Below are positions 19,101-28,089 of a DNA stretch of 64,000 nucleotides, piece by piece. Location of the stretch: the NCBI RefSeq assembly GCF_030159795.1, contig NZ_BSND01000006.1:1-64000 (forward strand). The letters are read 5' to 3'. Origin of the DNA: Methylophaga thalassica (lineage in GTDB: Bacteria > Pseudomonadota > Gammaproteobacteria > Nitrosococcales > Methylophagaceae). Position numbers and translations under genes: made by a program. Each line of letters starts with the position of its first letter. The first letter of the stretch is position 1. A model generated the notes under the pieces. That model had not been told where the DNA came from. It searched no databases and was given only the letters and a program-made list of their open reading frames with translations.

Positions 19101-20420
19101 GTAGCCACTATTGTTGAGTGAATGCAAAATATCGAATAAAGACTCCACCACATTTAAATTATCCGCCCCGATATTGTGACGGCCCGGCGGATGGTTGTAA
19201 TAAATGATGGCGACTTTTTTATCCTGATTCGCTTTATCCTGCAATTGTTGCCAGCGTTTTAGACGCTGTGACAATAAGCTCACTTGTGAAGCAACTGGCT
19301 CAGAAAAAGCGAGTCTGGCCCCGGTGAGATTATCAACCTCAGCAGGTGTCATGGTCGCGACGACCATCGGTTGAGAAAGCCCCTGCAACTCAGGCATAGC
19401 GACCCGGTAATGCACCGAATCCCAGCTAATCCCGGCTTCAGACAGTTCCCACTCGGCACGGGTGCTGTCACTTAAACGCATCGCTTTGATAACTGGCACA
19501 TCCAGTTCTTTTAACTCATCGGTGACCGCTTGCCGATGTTCAGAGCCACCTATTACAAAGTCTTGTAATGATACTATCGAGCTGATCTGTGATTTATGTT
19601 GTGTCAGTAGCTTAATCGCAGATAAACTGGCATCACCCCAGGCAGTAAGCACTGACACACACCCGGTCTTTTCATCAGCTATGTTTTCACAAACTGCATC
19701 CAGCAAAGCCTTTTCTCCGGGTCGTTCCCCGGTTTCATAATCGAGCAATACCACCCATGAAGGTTTTGCTGAAAACTCAAACTGCTCTGGTAAGGTGATT
19801 TTACCTTGATGATAAAGCCTGAGCTGTGCAGCTAACTGCGGACGCTCAATCGTATCTTCATATCGAACGATATGATGCAGATGATGGATTAAACCCTGCA
19901 TATTTTCACTATTTCTTCCTAACCAGAAGAAGCGCGTGATCAGCCAGGCTTGCTGTTCAGAATGTTGTTCTAGTAGTGATGCCATCCATTGCTCTGTTGA
20001 TATGGTGGGATCAGGATGTTGCATCAACTTATCAGGTGGCCCGGCTAATAATGCTTTGCCATCAAGACTTGAGGCCATCACCAGACGTTGATCACTATGC
20101 AAAGCAATAAGATTGTTTAACAAACCTTTTTTGCTATATTCCACCAGTTGATTGGCGGTTTCGCCAAACACACCGCCAGCAAACACTAAATCTGACTGCT
20201 GCAATAACTGTGATTGCTTTTGTGTGGATAAATCTTGCCACTGCTCTGTTGTACGTATTTGTACAGAGACGGGCTGTTGCGATGTGTCTTTTAAAAATTC
20301 ATGTGCACCTGATACTACTTCCGGTACATTCCTTGGCGTCACAATCAGTAAGAGTTGCTCAGCGAATGCTGATGCAGAGAAAAGAAACAGGACTAAACAG
20401 AGAACAATTCGGTTATACAC
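16101..20420 (-). CDS. cobN: Exported, membrane-anchored CobN-like cobaltochelatase subunit
   Basis: Homologue of the large CobN/ChlH/BchH chelatase subunit, which binds tetrapyrroles for metal insertion. The body shows family segments such as NHPPGRHNIGADNLN, VHLGRHSTYEFLPRH and FGAPPGAYGAGVN. Unlike cytoplasmic CobN it starts with a signal peptide (YNRIVLCLVLFLFSASAFA). It ends with a single hydrophobic helix (WLYLLLGLVMLLVLVGIA) and a basic tail, so the bulk should be periplasmic and anchored by its C terminus. The start is uncertain: GTG 20420 has GGAAAG just upstream; ATG 20432 and GTG 20477 have none. A cobalamin riboswitch precedes it. No cobS, cobT, chlI or chlD is nearby. The symbol denotes homology; insertion, removal or transport of cobalt-corrinoid remains open. 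Confidence 0.85.
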   Translation of the reverse strand: MYNRIVLCLVLFLFSASAFAEQLLLIVTPRNVPEVVSGAHEFLKDTSQQPVSVQIRTTEQWQDLSTQKQSQLLQQSDLVFAGGVFGETANQLVEYSKKGLLNNLIALHSDQRLVMASSLDGKALLAGPPDKLMQHPDPTISTEQWMASLLEQHSEQQAWLITRFFWLGRNSENMQGLIHHLHHIVRYEDTIERPQLAAQLRLYHQGKITLPEQFEFSAKPSWVVLLDYETGERPGEKALLDAVCENIADEKTGCVSVLTAWGDASLSAIKLLTQHKSQISSIVSLQDFVIGGSEHRQAVTDELKELDVPVIKAMRLSDSTRAEWELSEAGISWDSVHYRVAMPELQGLSQPMVVATMTPAEVDNLTGARLAFSEPVASQVSLLSQRLKRWQQLQDKANQDKKVAIIYYNHPPGRHNIGADNLNVVESLFDILHSLNNSGYNTGELPKTSAELLDLLQQRGVNLPEDHEALAAMSSVVNTVDSQTYLSWFHTLPESLQQEMVNGPLGLLHANLKQAKALKAPSIAKHLLARVMEDIRHVVDGADHAGRDRVLQLLTQLQILYQQPSDEMDWQQAEQLITAISQQWIEGVRGWGEAPGNVMVFDHEILIPGIQFGNIFVGPQPPRGWELNEELLHANLSFPPPHQYMAFYQWLRNEFHADALVHLGRHSTYEFLPRHRVGMAENDYPQAILADLPSIYPYIVDGVGEGIQAKRRGLAVMIDHLTPPLASTELYDQLLALRQVVESYESAPVNAGAMRDRAIDEMKRLIAELNLEDELTANMSAELEVRGLSSFEQVDDDLLVHEIGHYLTTLQEDFMPLGLHVFGREWSEKAIQTMLTSMNNGKQTTENWEPLLRESPAAEISALLAALDGHFVEPGKGNDPIRTPSALPTGRNFYALDDSLIPSRLGYKVGIALAEKARAESPANAKQDSDALVLWASDVVRDEGAMIAFAYDMLGVKPTWNSRGIFSGLERLELTSADFSSNPPRIRRDMLLTTSGLFRDLYGSQLVWLEQAVLMALDASSGLIRRDYPALTLSLDAALERLQVKEKPGFESLEQNQVAARWVADASAALRAGISEQEAGLTASYRIFGAPPGAYGAGVNRLVERSGAWENREQVAETYIHRMGHAYGAELDGQAQQALFQQRLKHVGQTYLGRGSNLYGVMDNNDAFDYLGGLSLAIETSRGQAPNNYILAHSDSSDLRVDPLQSVLLSELRGRYLNPQWLKPLMNEGYAGARTMGSEFLEYLWGWQVTNPGIVKSWVWDEVKRVYVDDGLDLGLDEFLEQDHNVHVKSNMLAIMLVAAYKGFWQADESTLHDLAQQFTDLVAANGLPGSGHTAPSHPMYVWLNDYLDAEHQQQLAEVLNAAKMPEADLPDAPSHIAEVTEQTATQAEQQQTNLSEEQQQEQNKQQRFWLYLLLGLVMLLVLVGIAKGARAPISKAKE

Positions 20421-20561
20421 AGCGCTTTCCATCAATATATAAAAACACTGAGCTATCAAACCATGCCGGAAAACCACACACCGCTTAACAACTCAAAGAT
20501 GATTCGCCATTAAACGGTTTCCCGCTCCAACTGCACACCCCGGCCATCGGATAACAACGTT

Positions 20562-20731
20562 TTTATGGCAGATATCCTGGCTCACGCTTCAACGTTTCCG
20601 ACTCACCTTCCCGAAATCGACTAATTTCAGTGGTTTTACATCATCGTTGTCGGAAACTTCACGTATACAGTTGCGGGGACAGCTTCGGTTAAGAATTCCC
20701 TTTTAACTCTGGTAAGAGACCATAAAGACCT
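20562..20731 (-). promoter_or_regulatory. Cobalamin riboswitch
   Basis: On the minus strand the conserved parts appear in order: AAAGGGAA (about 20704-20696), GCTGTCCCCGCAACTGTA (about 20684-20667), then GTGAGCCAGGATATCTGCC, which contains the B12 box (core 20581..20567). The closing P1 stem is visible: TTTATGG (20726..20720) pairs with CCATAAA (20568..20562). It lies about 140 bases upstream of the CobN-like start, so B12 should repress the cobN-exbB-DUF2149 unit. Confidence 0.93.
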
Positions 20732-20733
20732 GA

Positions 20734-20739
20734 ATTATA
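20734..20739 (-). promoter_or_regulatory. -10 element of the promoter feeding the riboswitch
   Basis: A perfect TATAAT on the minus strand (20739..20734) lies just before the aptamer, placing the start near the first aptamer bases. The -35 region is weak (a GTTG-type match about 15-16 bases further upstream), so strength is uncertain. Confidence 0.45.
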
Positions 20740-20921
20740 CGTAGATCACTTAATAACAACCACGGTTTGGTGACACAGACAAAATCGCACACAATATTCA
20801 TGTGCCAACTAAAGCTAGACAGTCAAAATAGCGATGGCTAATATCGCACAGAGACGCCATGTTTAATCGAGTGGCTCTGCTCCCTAATTTTCAGCGAAAA
20901 AATAACAAGAGGAATAAAAGG

Positions 20922-21377
20922 ATGTTGAAAGAATTCAAAGAATTTGCAATGCGTGGCAATGTGCTAGATATGGCTGTGGGTATTATTATCGGTGGTGCGT
21001 TTGGCACGATTGTCAAAAGTCTGGTTGCTGACGTTATCATGCCACCTATCGGCCTGTTACTCGGAGGTGTCGACTTTTCAGACTTATTCGTTACCTTGAA
21101 AGAAGGAACTGTAGCGGGACCATATGCCACCCTCGCTAATGCTCAAGAAGCCGGCGCCGTGGTGATCAGTTATGGTGTCTTTATTAATGCGGTGATTAGC
21201 TTTCTGATCGTGGCTTTTGCTGTGTTCTTATTAATCCGCTCAGTCAATAAACTACAACGTGAAAAAGAAGCGGAACCAGCCCCTAAAGAAGCCACCAATA
21301 AAGAATGTCCGAAATGTTTTTCAACCATTCTAATCAAAGCAACCCGTTGCCCACATTGCACATCTGAAATTGCCTAA
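20922..21377 (+). CDS. mscL: Large-conductance mechanosensitive channel MscL with C-terminal zinc ribbon
   Basis: MscL is a pentameric membrane valve that opens under hypo-osmotic stress. The 151-aa protein (ATG 20922, AGAGGA upstream) has the family N terminus [20 protein letters not shown]. Membrane span 1 is at about 15-45 and span 2 at about 75-100. After the second helix the usual short C-terminal bundle is replaced or extended by a CPKC...CPHC zinc-ribbon-like tail (about residues 125-148). It is divergent from the cobN riboswitch. Confidence 0.95.
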   Translation: MLKEFKEFAMRGNVLDMAVGIIIGGAFGTIVKSLVADVIMPPIGLLLGGVDFSDLFVTLKEGTVAGPYATLANAQEAGAVVISYGVFINAVISFLIVAFAVFLLIRSVNKLQREKEAEPAPKEATNKECPKCFSTILIKATRCPHCTSEIA

Positions 21378-21380
21378 ACA

Positions 21381-21412
21381 AAAAAGCCCCGACCAACTGG
21401 CCGGGGCTTTTT
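21381..21412. terminator. Bidirectional terminator between mscL and groL
   Basis: The 11-bp stem AAAAAGCCCCG (21381-21391) pairs with CGGGGCTTTTT (21402-21412). T-runs exist on both strands, so it can end both the rightward mscL and the leftward groESL transcripts. Confidence 0.88.
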
Positions 21413-21436
21413 TTAGCTTTAAAGGCTGAGGGATGA

Positions 21437-23095
<1,659 letters not shown>

Positions 23096-23121
23096 TTAAA
23101 AAAAGCAAATGAGTCCAGGGA

Positions 23122-23412
23122 TTAGCCTTCGATAACAGCAACGATGTCATCTTCACGCATGACTAACAGTTCTTCACCGTCAACCTTAACTTCAGTACCG
23201 GCATATTTGCCAAACAGTACTTTGTCACCCACTTTTACCGCCAAAGGGCGAACTTCGCCTGAATCTGTAACCTTGCCATCACCAGCAGCGAGAATTTCAC
23301 CACGAGATGGTTTTTCTGCGGCGTTATCAGGGATAACGATACCGCCAGCGCTCATTGTTTCTTCTTCCATGCGACGAACAATCACACGATCATGAAGGGG
23401 ACGAAGATTCAT
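23122..23412 (-). CDS. groS: Co-chaperonin GroES
   Basis: The 10-kDa lid of the GroEL ring. The 96-aa protein starts [18 protein letters not shown] and has the mobile loop around residues 17-33 ([15 protein letters not shown]) and the [16 protein letters not shown] core. GGAGGAAA lies just before the ATG. First gene of the groESL operon. Confidence 0.99.
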   Translation of the reverse strand: MNLRPLHDRVIVRRMEEETMSAGGIVIPDNAAEKPSRGEILAAGDGKVTDSGEVRPLAVKVGDKVLFGKYAGTEVKVDGEELLVMREDDIVAVIEG

Positions 23413-23472
23413 CTGTATTTCCTCCGAAAAATGTCTATTTAATGACTAACTTAAATTGTAGGGAACTCATAC

Positions 23473-23499
23473 AATGGGGTTACAAAACCTGCTTTCAAG
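23473..23499 (-). promoter_or_regulatory. Sigma-32 heat-shock promoter of groESL
   Basis: On the minus strand CTTGAAA (23499..23493) is followed after 13 bases by CCCCATT (23479..23473), matching the RpoH consensus in both boxes and spacing. No CIRCE inverted repeat was seen, consistent with sigma-32 rather than HrcA control. Confidence 0.88.
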
Positions 23500-23509
23500 G
23501 GGACTAAGC

Positions 23510-23529
23510 AAAAAAATTTAAATTTTTTT
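23510..23529. repeat. 20-bp A/T palindrome upstream of the groE promoter
   Basis: A perfect palindrome of seven A, TTTAAA and seven T lies about 11 bases upstream of the sigma-32 -35 box and overlaps the fxsA stop. It could be an UP element for groE, a weak terminator for fxsA, or both. Confidence 0.4.
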
Positions 23530-24001
23530 ATCGAAGATGATGTTTGTCATCGTCATCGACCACTTCCCCATCAATTACATCACCTTCACGATAATCAGAT
23601 CGGTAACGTTGTTGTGAAAAAGCACCACTTCGATTTTGTGTGTACAAAATACGACGGTTCTTTGCCATATGCTTAATCACAAGCCTTCTTATATTAGGTA
23701 TCAACAATAGAAAACCCAAAGTATCCGTGACGAATCCGGGGGTTAACAACATCGCCCCGGCGATGACCAGGCAGACACCTTCTAACATCTCCGTAGCAGG
23801 AATTTGCCCGCTTGCCAGCGACTGCTGTGCTCTTTGTAAGGTCTGAAAACCTTGCAAACGTAAAAGAAATGCACCTAATACGGCTGTCGCCACCACCAGA
23901 AAAATGGTCGGCAATGCACCAATAACATCGCCAACCTGAATCAAAACATAGATTTCAACGATGGGAATAATTAAAAACAGGAGAAATAAAAATCGAAACA
24001 T
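23528..24001 (-). CDS. fxsA: FxsA family membrane protein
   Basis: A 157-aa inner membrane protein of the FxsA family, named for suppression of F exclusion of phage T7; its housekeeping role is not known. It begins with hydrophobic segments (about 1-20 and 25-50) and a further span near 78-100 (LVIAGAMLLTPGFVTDTLGFL), which is the family hallmark. It ends in a charged tail (DGEVVDDDDKHH). It lies directly upstream of groES, as in E. coli. Confidence 0.9.
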   Translation of the reverse strand: MFRFLFLLFLIIPIVEIYVLIQVGDVIGALPTIFLVVATAVLGAFLLRLQGFQTLQRAQQSLASGQIPATEMLEGVCLVIAGAMLLTPGFVTDTLGFLLLIPNIRRLVIKHMAKNRRILYTQNRSGAFSQQRYRSDYREGDVIDGEVVDDDDKHHLR

Positions 24002-24110
24002 AAGACGTCCATCGTAATAGTTATAACTATGGATATTGGTGCGACTTTGCTGATTTCAAGCCCTGATCGTAAATGTCGCCTAAATACAACAAAAATCAGG
24101 ATTTGTATCA

Positions 24111-24139
24111 CTGTCACAAAACTGTAACGTTTCCTTCAT
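24111..24139 (+). promoter_or_regulatory. Pho box upstream of the porin gene
   Basis: Three 11-base-spaced repeats are seen: CTGTCAC (24111-24117), CTGTAAC (24122-24128) and a degenerate CCTTCAT (24133-24139). The first two match the PhoB consensus CTGTCAT well. The box ends about 80 bases before the porin start, a plausible activator position. It predicts induction at low phosphate. Confidence 0.65.
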
Positions 24140-24219
24140 CATGCTGAAACAATACAGGCATAAGGTGTGCGGGACTTCGGCTCTTACCGAATTGATAAAC
24201 CAACCTAGAGGATAGTCCC

Positions 24220-25581
24220 TTGAAATTGAAAACTACATCTTTATTAATTGCCGGTACCTTGTTTGGTGCAGCAATGTTGCCTGCACAGGCAAACAACGAA
24301 GCGATGGCTGACCTGTTAAAAGTCCTTCGTGACAAAGGCACCATCAGTGCTGAAGACTACAACATGTTGAAAAATGCTGCAGCTGCTGATCAAGAAAAAA
24401 CTGAAGCGGCTCAAGCTGAAGTGAAAAAGCAAGTTGAAGAAGCAACAGCGAACATGCCTGTTATCGAAACTGACGGTAAATTAGTTATTGCTGACCGTGA
24501 AGGTAACTGGGAATTCCAACCTATCGGCCGTGTTATGTGGGATGCGATTGACACTGACGAAGATGATTCAGGTGCGGAAGATTTCCACGGTACTGAATTA
24601 CGTCGTGCACGTTTAGGTTTTGAAGGTTCCATCTATGACTGGGGCTACAAATTTGAAGCAGACTTCGCTACCGGTGGTAATAGTGGTAGTGACTCTGAAG
24701 TATCGATCAAAGATGCATTCATCAGCTACGGAAACAAATTCAACGATTTAGCCTATGACGTGAAATTAGGTCAATCTCATATCGCTTACGGCTTAAACAC
24801 AAAAATCAGCTCTAAATACATGACATTCATGGATCGCCCATGGTTTGCTGATAGCACCGTATCTCCTGCACGTGAAAGCGGTGCTGTTTTTTCATTAGCT
24901 GAAAAAGATTACAGATGGTTAGTGTCAGCTGGCCTAACTAACGGTGAAATTGAAGGTGGCTCAACAGACAGTAACGGTAGCACATTCTCAGCACGTGCTT
25001 CTTTCGTTCCTTACATGCAAGATAAAAATCACCTGATTCAAGTTGGTCTGGGTTATTTAACCAAGGGCGGCGGTGATGACTTCCGTTTCAGACAACGTCT
25101 TGTCAGTCATAAAGATGCTACACGTCATTTAGACACATCAACTTTTGAAATTGATGGTGCAGATGCTTACACAGTAGACGCCATGGGCGTATTTGGTTCA
25201 TTCCATGCAATGGCTGAATACAACGACTTTACTGCAGAACGCACAGCTGGTTCTGATGTGGATATTACTGGCTACGCTGTTGAAGCTGGTTACTTCTTAA
25301 CAGGCGAATCATTGAAATGGAAAAAAGGTTTTACCTCAGGTATTTCACCTAATTCTTCTGCAGGTGCATGGCAAATTGCAGCACGTTTCGAAACACTGGA
25401 GATTGATGACTCAGCTAATAGCGACGAAGCTGACAAATGGACTGTTGGTCTTAACTACTATCCGACAAAAAACACTCGTTTAATGTTGAACTATGACAAA
25501 GTTACTGACCTGAAAGTTGATGGCTCAAGCGTAAATTACGAACCATCTGCACTTAAATTCCGTGCACAAGCTTACTGGTAG
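24220..25581 (+). CDS. Phosphate-selective porin (OprO/OprP family)
   Basis: A 453-aa outer membrane beta-barrel precursor. It has a signal peptide (about 1-25, ending LPAQA), then a short coiled-coil segment (about 28-85, alternating Ala/Glu/Lys) of the kind seen at the N terminus of OprP-like porins. A barrel rich in alternating aromatic strands follows, ending with an aromatic residue (RAQAYW), as outer membrane proteins do. The start is TTG at 24220: AGAGGA lies 7 bases upstream and the next Met would destroy the signal peptide. The upstream Pho box supports phosphate or polyphosphate uptake. Substrate is inferred. Confidence 0.85.
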   Translation: MKLKTTSLLIAGTLFGAAMLPAQANNEAMADLLKVLRDKGTISAEDYNMLKNAAAADQEKTEAAQAEVKKQVEEATANMPVIETDGKLVIADREGNWEFQPIGRVMWDAIDTDEDDSGAEDFHGTELRRARLGFEGSIYDWGYKFEADFATGGNSGSDSEVSIKDAFISYGNKFNDLAYDVKLGQSHIAYGLNTKISSKYMTFMDRPWFADSTVSPARESGAVFSLAEKDYRWLVSAGLTNGEIEGGSTDSNGSTFSARASFVPYMQDKNHLIQVGLGYLTKGGGDDFRFRQRLVSHKDATRHLDTSTFEIDGADAYTVDAMGVFGSFHAMAEYNDFTAERTAGSDVDITGYAVEAGYFLTGESLKWKKGFTSGISPNSSAGAWQIAARFETLEIDDSANSDEADKWTVGLNYYPTKNTRLMLNYDKVTDLKVDGSSVNYEPSALKFRAQAYW

Positions 25582-25605
25582 GCCTTACCTCTGGAAAGCA
25601 CTGAT

Positions 25606-25636
25606 AAAAGCCTCACCCCAGGGTGGGGCTTTTTTC
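25606..25636 (+). terminator. Terminator of the porin gene
   Basis: AAAAGCCTCACC pairs with GGTGGGGCTTTT (one T-G wobble) around a short loop and is followed by six T residues. It lies 24 bases after the porin stop. Confidence 0.85.
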
Positions 25637-25670
25637 TGATTAGGAGATATTAGCAAGAGAAGATAAGACG

Positions 25671-27485
25671 ATGACACAAGAAGAATTACACCACTATCAC
25701 TCATTACAGGAAATTCTCAGTCATGGACGTCTGACAGCTCTGTTTCAACCCATTATATCTCTACACAACCAACAGATTTTTGGTTATGAGGCTTTGATAA
25801 GAGGCCCTTCGGATGGCCCTCTTCATTCACCTCTAACCTTATTTGATACAGCCCTTAAACATGATTGTTTGGCTGAATTGGATTTACTTTGTCGAGAAAC
25901 TGCCATCAAACGCTATGGCCAACTCGGTCTCAAAGAAAAACTTTTCATCAATACGACCCCGGTCGCCATTTTAAATAGTGATTACCCACACGGCTTAACA
26001 CTGCAATATGTTGAAGAAGCGGGGCTATCAGCAGAACAAGTCATCATTGAACTCACTGAACAGTATCCGATTGATGACTATGAATTAATGCGAACAGCCA
26101 CCGAACATTATCGCGATATGGGCTTTTCGATTGCGATTGATGATTTGGGCGCGGGCTATTCTGGCTTACGCACCTGGTCTGAACTCAAGCCTGATTTTGT
26201 CAAACTGGACCGCCACTTTATGCAGAATATTCATGAAGATCGGCAAAAGCGCCAATTTGTGCAGTCCATGATTGATATTGCTCAAAGTATCGGCTGCCAG
26301 GTGATTGGTGAAGGCATTGAAGTTCGTCAGGAATATATCACCGCACAAAGTCTGGATATGCGCTTTGTACAAGGCTATTACTTTGGCCGCCCTAATCGCA
26401 ATCCACAGAAAGAACTCGATAACAGTCTGTTTGCCCAACGCAAAGAAACAACGATACAACGAACAGGTCGTCCAAGAGCGAATACCCTTGTTAGCAGCTT
26501 GCTGACAGATTTAGATCCGGTCAGACATAACGATACCATTGAGCACATTTCTGATCGTTTTCAGAAAGCGTTAAAACTGAATGCGTTGCCGGTTGTTGAT
26601 GATAATAATCGTGTCGTGGGTATCATGTGGCGCGATGATTTTATGACACTTTACGCCAGCCGTTTTGGTCGTGAACTGTACGGAAGAAAACCCATAAAAG
26701 ACTTTATGGATAAAAATCCCATCGTCGTTGAAACTGAGCTGCCATTGAAAAAACTTAGTTATCAAATCACCAGCCAGGAAGCACATCACCAGCACAGTGC
26801 GTTCGTCATTACTGAGCAAGGTCGTTATCGCGGTGTAGGTAGTTTAATGGACTTGCTACGTCAGATTACCGATATGCAAATCACCATGGCTCGCCATGCC
26901 AACCCGCTGAGTGGTCTACCAGGAAATGTGCCATTAAGTGAGCATACCCGTGAGATTATCGAGCAAAATCGGGATGTCACTGTCTGCTATTTTGACTTGG
27001 ATAACTTCAAACCCTACAACGACATTTATGGTTACGGTAAAGGCGATAAGGTGATTAGCCTCACAGCTAAAACGTTAACTGAACATGTCGACCAGGAAAT
27101 CGACTTTGTCGGGCATGTGGGTGGCGATGATTTTATCATCTTGTTTGAAAGTAAAGACTGGCGACAGCGTTGCCAAAAGATTCTGGAAGCATTTGAGGCA
27201 CTTTACCCACAGCTATACAATTTGCGTCATCTGCAACAAGCAGGCATCAATGCGGTTGATCGCCATGGCAATGAAACCTTTTATTCACTGCTTAGCTTAT
27301 CTATAGGTGCTGTGCGCATTTTAGACTTTCCGAATATCCAGGCAGAGATTGATCTGACCGAATACGCCAGTAAGGCAAAATCAATGGCTAAACGAATAGC
27401 TGGAAACAGCCTCTATCAGCTAGAAGCGACAGAAAAAAATATGATTAATCAGAAACCGAAGATACGCTTGGTCACGGAGAAATAA
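25671..27485 (+). CDS. EAL-CBS-GGDEF cyclic-di-GMP signalling protein
   Basis: A 604-aa cytoplasmic protein with three parts. Residues about 15-250 form an EAL phosphodiesterase domain with all key residues seen: E40 in EAL, N94, E127, D157-D158, K178 and E214. Residues about 270-400 form a CBS pair that may bind a nucleotide. Residues about 410-590 form a GGDEF domain whose signature reads GGDDF (484-488), and no RxxD inhibitory site precedes it. The most likely net activity is c-di-GMP hydrolysis regulated by the CBS and degenerate GGDEF domains. It is monocistronic, with no membrane segment. Confidence 0.9.
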   Translation: MTQEELHHYHSLQEILSHGRLTALFQPIISLHNQQIFGYEALIRGPSDGPLHSPLTLFDTALKHDCLAELDLLCRETAIKRYGQLGLKEKLFINTTPVAILNSDYPHGLTLQYVEEAGLSAEQVIIELTEQYPIDDYELMRTATEHYRDMGFSIAIDDLGAGYSGLRTWSELKPDFVKLDRHFMQNIHEDRQKRQFVQSMIDIAQSIGCQVIGEGIEVRQEYITAQSLDMRFVQGYYFGRPNRNPQKELDNSLFAQRKETTIQRTGRPRANTLVSSLLTDLDPVRHNDTIEHISDRFQKALKLNALPVVDDNNRVVGIMWRDDFMTLYASRFGRELYGRKPIKDFMDKNPIVVETELPLKKLSYQITSQEAHHQHSAFVITEQGRYRGVGSLMDLLRQITDMQITMARHANPLSGLPGNVPLSEHTREIIEQNRDVTVCYFDLDNFKPYNDIYGYGKGDKVISLTAKTLTEHVDQEIDFVGHVGGDDFIILFESKDWRQRCQKILEAFEALYPQLYNLRHLQQAGINAVDRHGNETFYSLLSLSIGAVRILDFPNIQAEIDLTEYASKAKSMAKRIAGNSLYQLEATEKNMINQKPKIRLVTEK

Positions 27486-27490
27486 ACGGC

Positions 27491-27925
27491 TTAAACTGCC
27501 GCTTCGTAAGCAACCTGTTCGAGTACAAACTCGACACGCTGACGAACTTTCTCACGTGTTTCGCGGAAGATGGCCATCACTTCCTCTTCACTACCCCGCA
27601 GCTTGGCCGGATCAGGCAAAGGCAGATGCACCTTAACTGTATGCGGGCTGAGTAGAGGGCACTGCTCTTCAGCGTTATCACATAGTGTGACTAACAAATC
27701 TGCCCATTCCAGCATTTCACCATTCACACGAATTGATTCCTGCTGAGAAATATCAATGCCGACTTCAGACATAATTTTGATGGCACGTTGGTTTTGTCCA
27801 TGTGCTTCAATACCAGCCGATTTAATTTCAATTTCTTCGCTGGCCAAAGCTCTTGCCCAACCCTCAGCCATTTGTGAACGACACGAATTGCCAGTACACA
27901 AAAACATGACTCTAATCTTTTCCAT
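27491..27925 (-). CDS. arsC: Arsenate reductase ArsC (thioredoxin-coupled, LMW phosphatase fold)
   Basis: A 144-aa low-molecular-weight phosphatase-fold protein with the P-loop CTGNSCR (nucleophile Cys10). Two further cysteines, Cys82 and Cys89 (CDNAEEQC), occupy exactly the positions of the redox triad in S. aureus pI258 ArsC. Catalytic Asp105 lies in LPDPAK. These cysteines separate it from plain tyrosine phosphatases. No ars operon partners are adjacent; it is convergent with the EAL gene and divergent from the SH3 protein gene. Confidence 0.88.
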   Translation of the reverse strand: MEKIRVMFLCTGNSCRSQMAEGWARALASEEIEIKSAGIEAHGQNQRAIKIMSEVGIDISQQESIRVNGEMLEWADLLVTLCDNAEEQCPLLSPHTVKVHLPLPDPAKLRGSEEEVMAIFRETREKVRQRVEFVLEQVAYEAAV

Positions 27926-28027
27926 TTCTAACCCTTTCTTTATAGCAGGCCGACCTTAACAAACCAATATGACAACGCCGTTACGGCAACATAACATTCT
28001 GATTTATTGTTAATTCCTAATTCAGAC

Positions 28028-28058
28028 TTGAAGCGAACAGCATCGCTTCTGTTAAAAT
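28028..28058 (+). promoter_or_regulatory. Putative promoter with embedded dyad for the YgiM-like gene
   Basis: TTGAAG (28028-28033) and TAAAAT (28053-28058) are 19 bases apart (17 if GTTAAA is taken as the -10). The spacer contains a perfect 7-bp inverted repeat, GAAGCGA (28030-28036) and TCGCTTC (28043-28049), which could be an operator. A start near 28065 favours the GTG at 28090 as the initiation codon. Confidence 0.35.
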
Positions 28059-28089
28059 GCCTGTTTATCAAAGAATAAAGACGTCCATT

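Noticed and set aside
23413-23520. CIRCE element before groES
   Set aside because: No TTAGCACTC-type inverted repeat is present; the sigma-32 boxes explain the regulation.
27491-27925. Low-molecular-weight protein tyrosine phosphatase
   Set aside because: The Cys10/Cys82/Cys89 triad is specific to thioredoxin-coupled arsenate reductases.
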